Part shown: positions 1 to 6,067 of the stretch, piece after piece
Layout: each line of letters begins with the position of its first letter
How positions within the stretch are numbered: the stretch's first letter is position 1
Notes under the pieces: model-generated
Databases searched by the model: none
What the model saw: only the letters and a program-made list of their open reading frames with translations
What the model was told of the DNA's origin: nothing
NCBI GenBank assembly: GCA_030917445.1
Contig: JAUPUR010000040.1
Location: 1 to 9,323 of the forward strand
Length of the DNA: 9,323 bases
Direction: 5' to 3'
Source: Patescibacteria group bacterium
GTDB taxonomy: Bacteria; Patescibacteriota; Microgenomatia; Levybacterales; UBA12049
Translations under genes and position numbers: made by a program

Positions 1-1234
1 TTAAATTCTCTTTGACGATCTCTCCTTTGCTATTAATGATCTCAAATTTCTCACCGGTCGCAAAAGTATGATCCTGTCCCTCAACAATGTAATCAACCAA
101 GTCCTCAAGAGACTGAATCATATATCTGTTTCCACCCTTCTTTTCCCCAGGTACTTGTACAAAATATTGCTGAATATTAAATTGGTCCGCCCCGACCTGA
201 GTCAACCAGAGTGTCTGTGCCTTTATCTCTTCTTCAGTCATCGATGAGGGATCTTTATCAATAATATCCTTCAATCGCTGCTTAGTCTCTTGTGATAACT
301 GGAGTGACCCAGCTTCTGCGCTTTCATATGCAGTATTGACATATCTTTTTAGCCAAATGTAGTTATTTCTTATGTCTTTAATCCGTTCATTTTCATCAGT
401 GATCTCACTTGAAAGGATGTGTCTTTTTCTCTCTTGAATGATGTCGATAGTTCTTCTCATAGGTCTTCGCTGTTCAATGAGTTGAGCAATTATTTCAGGA
501 GTATCTGGAAGACCTTGTCGAATCGCATCTTCTCGAGCTTTCTCCTCTAAATTTAACTCTGACAATCGAGCTCCCACAGCCGATATCATGTTTGGAAGTT
601 GATCTTCATCTTTAAAAAGTGTCGAGGTTGATAACTTATTTATATCTTCATAGAGCCTTTTAACGTCTGCGTACCCAAGCGTATCGACATTGTTTACCCG
701 TACCACAAGATCTGTTAAATGGGCTTGTCTGACTTCATCAGATTGAAGATCAATATTGTGAGATTTTGCTTCATCAAACTCTTCATCTGACAACATGTCT
801 TCATTTTGAGGAGGAGTATTACCTTGCTTCCATGCATCTTTTAGCTCTCTTTTTCTTTCTCGAGGCATCTCAGATTGGAATTGAGGAGCGCCTTGGAAAT
901 TTTGCGCTACAACACTTGGCATAATTCCTTGCTGGATCATTTGACCTAAAGTTTGTCTTTCATTTGGATCACGTGGCCACATCCCACCATGTGCCTGTCT
1001 CCAGGCATTTTTAGATTGAATCTGCTCAGGTGTTGTTGCAGGAAAATCAATAAGTGAGTTAACATCAACAGATGTTTCACCAATCGGTCTCCCATGTTGA
1101 TCAATGAGTCCACCATTACCTTCAGCCATAGAATATATTTCTCCACTTCTAGCATACGGATTTTGGCCACGAACTGTCAAACTTTGTGGACTGACAAAAT
1201 GTTCTCCTCCTAATGATCTTCCTTGTTCTTTCAT
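1..1234 (-). CDS. Unknown hydrophilic cysteine-free protein, C-terminus beyond the left edge
   Basis: An open minus-strand frame runs from ATG at 1234-1232 to the window edge without a stop, giving 411 codons. I do not recognise the family. The first ~160 residues are Gln/Gly/Pro/Met-rich and look disordered. Residues ~160-330 are strongly charged and helical, with many Glu, Arg, Lys and Ile in coiled-coil-like spacing (for example IDIIQERKRHILSSE). The visible C-terminal ~70 residues look more globular, with aromatic and beta-like stretches. I see no signal peptide, membrane segment or cysteine, so it is probably cytoplasmic. It lies 65 bp downstream of the regulator gene on the same strand. 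A TATACT box sits exactly six bases before the chosen ATG, suggesting its own leaderless promoter. An alternative start at 1129 (MAEGNGG) has a GGAG at 1144-1141, 11 bases upstream. The frame is certain; the start is moderately sure and the function unknown. Confidence 0.85.
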   Translation of the reverse strand, partial: MKEQGRSLGGEHFVSPQSLTVRGQNPYARSGEIYSMAEGNGGLIDQHGRPIGETSVDVNSLIDFPATTPEQIQSKNAWRQAHGGMWPRDPNERQTLGQMIQQGIMPSVVAQNFQGAPQFQSEMPRERKRELKDAWKQGNTPPQNEDMLSDEEFDEAKSHNIDLQSDEVRQAHLTDLVVRVNNVDTLGYADVKRLYEDINKLSTSTLFKDEDQLPNMISAVGARLSELNLEEKAREDAIRQGLPDTPEIIAQLIEQRRPMRRTIDIIQERKRHILSSEITDENERIKDIRNNYIWLKRYVNTAYESAEAGSLQLSQETKQRLKDIIDKDPSSMTEEEIKAQTLWLTQVGADQFNIQQYFVQVPGEKKGGNRYMIQSLEDLVDYIVEGQDHTFATGEKFEIINSKGEIVKENL

Positions 1235-1240
1235 GCGGTG

Positions 1241-1246
1241 AGTATA
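1241..1246 (-). promoter_or_regulatory. Candidate leaderless -10 box for the 1..1234 gene
   Basis: On the minus strand TATACT (5/6 match to TATAAT) ends six bases before the ATG at 1234, the spacing expected when transcription starts on or next to the start codon. No good -35 lies 16-18 bp upstream; a TTGATA occurs 25 bp away, too far to pair. No Shine-Dalgarno sequence precedes this ATG, which supports a leaderless reading but also leaves the start at 1129 possible. Confidence 0.4.
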
Positions 1247-1299
1247 TGAAAGATGACAAGATGCTACTTGATATCAACCTTTTAAGATCATTACAGAAA

Positions 1300-2610
1300 T
1301 TAAGTCTGAAAAAATTTTACTCCTCGTCCTTTTACAGTCTGTATGAGATCAGGATGTGCTGGATCAGTCTCAAGTTTGTGTCTGAGTCTAAAGAGTAATT
1401 GATCAATCGCTTGATCAGAAACACCTTCTGTCGACTCAACATCTCCCCAGACAACTTTGACAATGGTATCTCTTTCAATAATTTCTCCTTCATGCTCGAG
1501 CAAATATCTCAACAGCCTCAACTCAGCTCGAGTTAACGTATCAGAAAGCACAACACTCCCCTTTAAAATATTTTGCGACCCCAAATCAAGAATGATTTTT
1601 TCTTTTTCATCTTGTATAGAAAGGAGATATATCTTTAAAAGTGGAATCTGAATATCTTTCCCCTTCAATAGACCTACTTTTTCGAGAAAGACATTCTCTT
1701 CCCCTTCTTTAAGAGCGGTGATTTCCTCAGGTCTGAGTGCATTCTTTATACTCTTAAGTGCTGAGAGAATTGTCGTCTGTTGAAGAAGAAATTGCTCAAA
1801 ATTATCACTTTTTATTTGCTGTGAGAGAACTGATTCCATAGCAATTTTCATAAGCCTCACGTGTCCTCCTGTCAAAAGAAGTAGTTCCTTATATACTTTT
1901 TCATCAACTTTTTTCTGGGTCAATTTTTCTAAATACTCCCTTCTAAACGAGACACTTACTGGATCTGAAAGTCTCATGAAAACATGATGACCACTAACAA
2001 AATCGCTAAAGTCTGAGTACATTTCTTCCCCTAAATTTTCCTCTAACGGATGAGAGAGGAAAAAAACATATGACAGCCTATACTTTGCCCTATCACGAAG
2101 CGCCCGGAGATTTGCAAAAAATGCTGAGGTAACTCGAGGAACATATTCTTCAAACCGATCACAAAGAAAAATAATAGTTAATTTCTGTTCCAAACAAAGA
2201 AAATCAATAACACCTTTTAGAGTTTGCGTCAAAACCAGCTCATCTTGATAACTCAAACTTTCACGAAGATGAGCTGCAACATATTCATGCTCTTTCTTCA
2301 TCCCTCTTTCTTTCAGAGAAGAACTTAATGAGAGAAAAAGAAATTTCATAACATCATGTAACTCCCTCTCTCTAATTTCTGAGAAATTCACGTTCACAAA
2401 ATGAACAAAACCTAATTTTGTAGGAAAATGTTTTTCTCTGATACCTTTGTTATATGAGAGAAATCCTGAAACATGAGATCGTCCGACTCCTGGAAGACCG
2501 ATAAGTTGAGCGGAATTCCCTTCCTTTATATATGAAACAAGTGCCTCAATCTCCGTTTCACATGCATTTTCTGGATAGAGTGACTCAAAATGGGCTGGCA
2601 GAATACTCAT
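1300..2610 (-). CDS. P-loop ATPase-like protein with C-terminal OmpR/PhoB-type winged helix (transcriptional regulator)
   Basis: This encodes 436 residues, probably a cytoplasmic DNA-binding regulator. Residues ~15-330 resemble an AAA/STAND ATPase: a P-loop at 38-45 (GLPGVGRS) and a Walker B-like hydrophobic strand ending in Asp151 (TIIFLCDRFEE). The invariant P-loop Lys is Arg44, so nucleotide binding or hydrolysis may be altered. Residues ~349-436 are a clear OmpR/PhoB-class winged helix (Trans_reg_C): LTRAELRLLRYLLEHEGEII, then a W-G, the recognition helix region DQLLFRLRHKLE, and the wing QTVKGRGVKF. No phosphoacceptor receiver domain is present, so any signal must enter through the ATPase part. 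It is divergent from the pilin genes across 74 bp, the usual position of a local regulator. The ATG at 2610 is preceded by TAAAAT at six bases. The target genes and the signal are inference. Confidence 0.88.
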   Translation of the reverse strand: MSILPAHFESLYPENACETEIEALVSYIKEGNSAQLIGLPGVGRSHVSGFLSYNKGIREKHFPTKLGFVHFVNVNFSEIRERELHDVMKFLFLSLSSSLKERGMKKEHEYVAAHLRESLSYQDELVLTQTLKGVIDFLCLEQKLTIIFLCDRFEEYVPRVTSAFFANLRALRDRAKYRLSYVFFLSHPLEENLGEEMYSDFSDFVSGHHVFMRLSDPVSVSFRREYLEKLTQKKVDEKVYKELLLLTGGHVRLMKIAMESVLSQQIKSDNFEQFLLQQTTILSALKSIKNALRPEEITALKEGEENVFLEKVGLLKGKDIQIPLLKIYLLSIQDEKEKIILDLGSQNILKGSVVLSDTLTRAELRLLRYLLEHEGEIIERDTIVKVVWGDVESTEGVSDQAIDQLLFRLRHKLETDPAHPDLIQTVKGRGVKFFQT

Positions 2611-2616
2611 AACGCT

Positions 2617-2622
2617 ATTTTA
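2617..2622 (-). promoter_or_regulatory. Candidate leaderless -10 box of the regulator gene
   Basis: Minus-strand TAAAAT (5/6 to TATAAT) lies exactly six bases before the regulator ATG at 2610. The region upstream is an A-rich tract on this strand with no convincing -35. No Shine-Dalgarno sequence lies at a normal distance. Confidence 0.45.
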
Positions 2623-2642
2623 CTCTTTTTTTATTTTATTCG

Positions 2643-2658
2643 CACTTTCTTGCAAGTG
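2643..2658. promoter_or_regulatory. Candidate operator: inverted repeats over the pilin-gene -35
   Basis: Between the divergent regulator and pilin-adhesin genes, CACTT (2643-2647) and AAGTG (2654-2658) form an inverted repeat with a six-base centre. The perfect palindrome CTTGCAAG (2649-2656) overlaps its right side and contains the TTGCAA used as -35 of the pilin-adhesin gene. A protein bound here would directly affect that promoter. That the neighbouring winged-helix protein binds it is inference; OmpR-type proteins more often prefer direct repeats, which I do not see clearly. Confidence 0.3.
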
Positions 2659-2678
2659 ATTTTCCCATAAGATACTAT
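2650..2678 (+). promoter_or_regulatory. Promoter of the pilin-adhesin gene (leaderless type)
   Basis: TTGCAA (-35, 2650-2655), a 17 bp spacer, and TACTAT (-10, 2673-2678) are followed by six bases (AAAAGA) and the GTG start at 2685. The spacing is ideal for a sigma-70 promoter and puts the transcription start at or beside the start codon, so the mRNA is predicted to be leaderless. Confidence 0.55.
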
Positions 2679-2684
2679 AAAAGA

Positions 2685-4673
2685 GTGAGATTGCCCAAAT
2701 TTTTCATTTTCCTCATTTTGTTATTCATTTCTTTGGTATTTGTCAAAGATACTCACGCTCAGACACTTAGTATCGGAAGCCATTCAGAACAAGAAGACAT
2801 CGTCTATGTCACAAAAGGTGAAAAAATAATGGTTCTTATCTCGGGACTCCAGCTCAATACAGATTATCGTATAGAACTAGGAGATGGAAGAAGTGATGAT
2901 GGACTCATTCAGTATAACCTCTCATGGACATCTGCGAGACAGTGTGGTCCTGCATCCTATACAGACACACATCCGAACGAGACAAATAAAGGACAAGGGT
3001 TTATCAGTATTTCTTCATGTAATGCAAGCTCGGGTTCTCTCTCAATTGTCGCATATATCAATACCTCAAGCTTTGAAGAAACTGGAGGAGCGTTATTTTT
3101 CCCGCTCACTCTTAAAAGCGGAAGAACTGGAAATGACATTATCTCTGAAGTTTTAGTACGAATTACTTCAAAAGTATATATTGCACTCGATCAAACAAGC
3201 GTCACGGCTGGTAATACACTCAGATTCAAAGTTGGAAATCTTCCACCAAGCTCTGGCTATGATCTGACACTTCGAAATTCTAATGGAACAACAATATGGC
3301 AGACACTAAAATTTACCACTGACAACAATGTTTCCTGTAAAATCACCCAAGGATCAGGCTCTTTTACTTTTGAAAGATGTACTTCGGCTCCCAATCCACT
3401 TCTTGCTGACGCAAACTTTTCACTCATTACAGAGGGATTTAACTGTGCACCAGCCTCGCAGACCACAGCCGCACAATGTTCTCTCTATTTAACACGAACA
3501 AATTCACCAGACGTCACTGCATCTCAAAAATTCACCGTAGATACACAACAGTTCAGCTTCACCATGCAGCCGTCATCCCCTGCTTCAGAAGATGCAATCT
3601 CTCAAGAAGGATCTCCTCGAGCCAACTTTAATTTTTTTGAAGACTCCCCTGTAACAATCTCTGCAGTTGGATGTGGAGCTGATGTGAAGTTTGAGTGGTG
3701 GAGAGGAGCAGATGCTAACTGTTCTCAAGATGGAACTTGCAATCCATTTACCTATGCTGAAACAGACGATACACCAAAAACAATCACCCCAACAAATGGT
3801 ACAGCGACTTTTACAAACGAATTTGGCGCGAATGGTGACTCAGAACTTTATGCCATGAGAGCAACCTGTGGAGGAGATGCTGGAAAATCACTTACATATT
3901 CATTCAGAGCTTTTGGTATAGGTGAAGAATATATTATCGTTCCAGAGCAAATTGAAGCTGATACTGCATGGTCAATGAAAGTTGGGGGTCTTGATGACAG
4001 GAACAATGTGAGAGGAGATGTAGATTATGAAAGCTGCTACTTCATCCAACTCATCAATCAAGAGAGCGACAGTTATATTCCACCGCAGGCAGAAAGTGAT
4101 TGTACAAGCAGCACAACGCAATCTTATCTTGATAATAAATATAGAGAAGGAGATGAAAAATATTTTATAGCTTCTAGTGACTGGGACCCTGAGTCTGATG
4201 TAAGCATGCCTGCACTTGCTGCAGGAAATTACTCTGTACGTCTCTACCGTGTCGATAATGGTGCAGAGGATGATACAGCGGTAGCAGTCAAGGATTTCTG
4301 CATTGGTGGTGGAGCCGGATGTATTAATGCACGCGCAGAAGATATACCACCTCCTCCCCCTCCTTGCCAGCAATTTAATGAAAAAGGAGAATGTGACTTT
4401 GTTAATACGGCTCTCGGAATTCTCAAAATTGATGCAGCTTCAATTATTCCAACCCTCTTCACACTTCTCCTGAGTATCTCTGGAGTTATTATCCTCATTA
4501 TTATTGTTCGTTCAGCGTATTTACTGATTACCTCACAAGGAAATCCAGAGAAGGTGAAAGAAGCTCAAGAAAAAATCACTTCGGCCATCGTTGGCTTTCT
4601 TTTCCTCCTCTTCTCACTCATAATACTTGAAACTATTGGAGTTGATATACTCAAGATACCGGGATTTAATTAA
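2685..4673 (+). CDS. Secreted cysteine-rich adhesin-like ectodomain fused to a C-terminal CPR-type T4SS pilin module
   Basis: This is a 662-residue protein. Residues 1-25 are a signal peptide (Arg/Lys, a long Phe/Leu/Ile core, THA before Gln26). Residues ~30-550 are Ser/Thr/Asn-rich and beta-rich, suggesting Ig-like sandwich domains. A related strand-turn-strand pattern recurs near residues 40-65, 172-196 and 421-436. There are 16 cysteines, an even number, all outside the membrane region. Six prolines (555-560) and a small Cys pair (CQQFNEKGEC) form a linker. Residues ~576-662 repeat the two-helix architecture of the next three genes: helix ~588-608, a polar loop with QGNPEKVKEAQEK, helix ~631-652. 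Predicted topology is ectodomain outside and loop inside. Likely role: a surface subunit or adhesin anchored by a pilin module in a T4SS-like apparatus. The GTG start fits the promoter spacing; TTG at 2691 is an alternative. The stop lies one base before the next ATG. Confidence 0.85.
   Translation: MRLPKFFIFLILLFISLVFVKDTHAQTLSIGSHSEQEDIVYVTKGEKIMVLISGLQLNTDYRIELGDGRSDDGLIQYNLSWTSARQCGPASYTDTHPNETNKGQGFISISSCNASSGSLSIVAYINTSSFEETGGALFFPLTLKSGRTGNDIISEVLVRITSKVYIALDQTSVTAGNTLRFKVGNLPPSSGYDLTLRNSNGTTIWQTLKFTTDNNVSCKITQGSGSFTFERCTSAPNPLLADANFSLITEGFNCAPASQTTAAQCSLYLTRTNSPDVTASQKFTVDTQQFSFTMQPSSPASEDAISQEGSPRANFNFFEDSPVTISAVGCGADVKFEWWRGADANCSQDGTCNPFTYAETDDTPKTITPTNGTATFTNEFGANGDSELYAMRATCGGDAGKSLTYSFRAFGIGEEYIIVPEQIEADTAWSMKVGGLDDRNNVRGDVDYESCYFIQLINQESDSYIPPQAESDCTSSTTQSYLDNKYREGDEKYFIASSDWDPESDVSMPALAAGNYSVRLYRVDNGAEDDTAVAVKDFCIGGGAGCINARAEDIPPPPPPCQQFNEKGECDFVNTALGILKIDAASIIPTLFTLLLSISGVIILIIIVRSAYLLITSQGNPEKVKEAQEKITSAIVGFLFLLFSLIILETIGVDILKIPGFN
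4642..4670 (+). promoter_or_regulatory. Internal promoter at the end of the pilin-adhesin gene
   Basis: TTGATA (4642-4647, 5/6 to consensus), a 17 bp spacer and TTTAAT (4665-4670, 5/6) lie inside the last codons of the upstream gene. The second pilin ATG follows four bases after the -10. It may give independent leaderless expression of the small pilin in addition to readthrough. Confidence 0.45.
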
Positions 4674-4674
4674 A

Positions 4675-5052
4675 ATGAAGTATCTTTCACTTACTATTGG
4701 TGATCAAGAAATTACTGCTCCTGCAGTTGTTCCTCAAGGTGGACTTATAGAGTTCTTAAATATTGGATCAAATTTAATTGGACTCATCTTTTTAGTTGCA
4801 ATTATTTTAGCTTTTTTTGTGGTTATATATGGAGGACTCCGGTGGATTCTGTCTGGTGGTGACAAAAGTAAAATTCAAACTGCTCGTCAAACCATCGTTT
4901 TTGCAATTATCGGACTTATTGTTCTTTTCCTCTCCTACTTTATTGTAAATATCATTACTTCTTTCTTCGGATTTGAAAGTGTTGGAAGTCAAACACAGTT
5001 TCAAGACTGCTCTGAACTTTTTGGAGTTCAGTTCTGTCGATCGAATATATAA
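4675..5052 (+). CDS. Two-helix T4SS pilin-like membrane protein (second pilin paralog)
   Basis: This 125-residue protein fits the small CPR T4SS-pilin family (VirB2/TrbC-like in size and topology). Helix 1 spans ~30-52. The loop GGLRWILSGGDKSKIQTAR spans 53-71, positively charged and so presumably cytoplasmic. Helix 2 spans ~74-98. The C-terminal tail carries its only two cysteines, 112 and 121, which could pair outside the cell. There is no classical signal peptide; the N-terminus is a short polar segment. The ATG at 4675 is chosen because the stop of the adhesin-pilin gene is one base upstream (TAA-A-ATG) and a promoter is correctly placed. A longer TTG start at 4627 would overlap that gene by 47 bases and is unlikely. 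Likely role: structural subunit of the surface apparatus. The family assignment is from sequence pattern only. Confidence 0.88.
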   Translation: MKYLSLTIGDQEITAPAVVPQGGLIEFLNIGSNLIGLIFLVAIILAFFVVIYGGLRWILSGGDKSKIQTARQTIVFAIIGLIVLFLSYFIVNIITSFFGFESVGSQTQFQDCSELFGVQFCRSNI

Positions 5053-5094
5053 CTCAGGCTAAATTAGTACGATAAATATACGAAATTTTACTCA

Positions 5095-5123
5095 TTGACA
5101 GCATTTCTCGGCTCTGTAATGAT
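5095..5123 (+). promoter_or_regulatory. Strong extended -10 promoter of the third pilin gene
   Basis: A perfect TTGACA (-35, 5095-5100), a 17 bp spacer ending in TGT, and AATGAT (-10, 5118-5123) are followed by AGATAT and then the ATG at 5130. The TG one base before the -10 makes an extended -10. A perfect -35 plus this element suggests high expression, as expected for a major pilin. Predicted to be leaderless. The segment TAATGATAGATATATG nearly matches the promoter-start region of the 8546 gene. Confidence 0.6.
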
Positions 5124-5129
5124 AGATAT

Positions 5130-5534
5130 ATGAAAAACAAATTGACAGCAATTAGCTTATCTTCACTAGCTTTTCTTACGGTTGCACTTCCTACATATGC
5201 AGCAGATCTTTGTCCTGACAATGCGAATGGTGCTGACTTCTCTGTACTCTGCAGACTTAGTTTTAATCAAGGAAACTTAATTGGTAGTATTATTACAGCA
5301 ATCTTTGTAATCGCAATTATTGTTGCACTTGCATTCCTTATCTGGGGTGGACTTAAATGGATTCTCTCTGGTGGAGACAAAGCAAAAGTAGACGCAGCTC
5401 GTCAGACGATTATTGCTGCTGTTATTGGCCTTGTTGTTATTTTCCTCTCATACTTTATTCTTAACTTTGTCGTTGGCTTGTTCATTCCTAACTTCTCTCT
5501 CCAGAATGTTACTCTTCCAAGAGTAACTCAGTAA
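5130..5534 (+). CDS. Two-helix T4SS pilin-like protein with a cleavable signal peptide (third pilin paralog, candidate major pilin)
   Basis: This 134-residue protein has a typical signal peptide at residues 1-24 (MKNK, hydrophobic core, TYA before Ala25). The mature N-terminus holds its only two cysteines, 28 and 41. Helix 1 runs ~50-72, then a loop with GGLKWILSGGDKAKVDAARQ (73-92), then helix 2 ~94-118 and a short tail ending near residue 134. The mature length of ~110 residues and hairpin topology are like VirB2/TrbC pilins. The helix-loop-helix core is the closest match to the second paralog (shared WILSGGDK, ARQTI, FLSYFI). It has the best promoter in the window, so it may be the most abundant subunit; that is inference. 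It is separated from the previous gene by 77 bp and the next by 49 bp. Its ATG lies six bases after the -10; there is no Shine-Dalgarno. Confidence 0.9.
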   Translation: MKNKLTAISLSSLAFLTVALPTYAADLCPDNANGADFSVLCRLSFNQGNLIGSIITAIFVIAIIVALAFLIWGGLKWILSGGDKAKVDAARQTIIAAVIGLVVIFLSYFILNFVVGLFIPNFSLQNVTLPRVTQ

Positions 5535-5547
5535 ACTTCTTACAACT

Positions 5548-5575
5548 TTGTATTTCTCTTCTTTTTATTTATAAT
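5548..5575 (+). promoter_or_regulatory. Promoter of the fourth pilin gene with a perfect -10
   Basis: A perfect TATAAT at 5570-5575 is followed by eight bases and the ATG at 5584. The best -35 is TTGTAT at 5548-5553 (16 bp spacer), a 3/6 match. The intervening DNA is T-rich. It predicts a leaderless or nearly leaderless transcript. Confidence 0.5.
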
Positions 5576-5583
5576 TTTTATAT

Positions 5584-6042
5584 ATGTTTAAAACATGGGA
5601 TAATTGTTTAGCAGGGCCGGAAAGTGATATTCCGACACTTGCATGTGTCTTCCCCCTTTTTGACAACCTTATTACAGCTGCATTTGTTTTTGCAGGTGCA
5701 ACTGCACTTATTTTCATTATTTTTGCGGCGATCAAACTTATTCGTTCAGCTGGAGATCAAAAGCAGGTTCAAAGTGCTCGTCAAACAATGACCTATGCCA
5801 TTATTGGACTTGTTCTTATCTTTTTATCTTTCTTTATTATCAATACTATTGCATTCATCACCGGAGCAGAGTGTATTAAATCATTTGGCTTTAATACATG
5901 TGGTGGAGCCGTGGGTCAATATGGATGCTTTGAGGTGAGTGGAACAAAAGCATGCTACCCTTATTCTGAAAATAATGACCCCCAAACCCCAACGGGAGGA
6001 TGGTTTTCTAGTGAAGCAGACTGTGCTGTTGCCTGCAAATAA
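5584..6042 (+). CDS. Two-helix T4SS pilin-like protein with a cysteine-rich C-terminal extension (fourth pilin paralog)
   Basis: This is a 152-residue protein. The N-terminus (1-28) has Cys8 and Cys21 but no classical signal peptide. Helix 1 ~29-50, loop KLIRSAGDQKQVQSARQ (51-67), helix 2 ~70-93. The loop keeps the GD, the basic residues and the ARQ of the other paralogs. After helix 2, residues 95-152 form a small extension with six cysteines, ending in a pattern like W-F-S-S-E-x-D-C-x-x-x-C; with the two N-terminal cysteines the total is eight, an even number. By the positive-inside rule the loop is cytoplasmic, so the cysteine-rich part faces outside and could be a disulfide-knotted head on the pilin. 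I do not recognise this extension. It is the last gene of the plus-strand block; the convergent gene's stop lies only 25 bases away. Confidence 0.87.
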   Translation: MFKTWDNCLAGPESDIPTLACVFPLFDNLITAAFVFAGATALIFIIFAAIKLIRSAGDQKQVQSARQTMTYAIIGLVLIFLSFFIINTIAFITGAECIKSFGFNTCGGAVGQYGCFEVSGTKACYPYSENNDPQTPTGGWFSSEADCAVACK

Positions 6043-6067
6043 CTATTAGTGTTAACTTTTAATCTCG

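Noticed and set aside
1213..1398. Small plus-strand frame across the gap between the regulator and the first gene
   Set aside because: It overlaps both minus-strand genes at their ends, and its composition looks like antisense of coding DNA.
3972..4498. Minus-strand frames at 3972-4373 and 4244-4498
   Set aside because: They are antisense to the pilin-adhesin ectodomain, with a poly-Gly run mirroring the proline linker and no promoter or family signal.
4627..4674. TTG start at 4627 for the second pilin
   Set aside because: It lies inside the last codons of the pilin-adhesin gene and adds residues unlike a pilin N-terminus. ATG at 4675 has a promoter at the right distance.
5929..6039. Kunitz-like inhibitor domain at the end of the fourth pilin
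   Set aside because: The final F-S-S-E-x-x-C-x-x-x-C resembles the end of Kunitz domains, but the spacing and remaining core residues do not fit. The likeness is too short to call.
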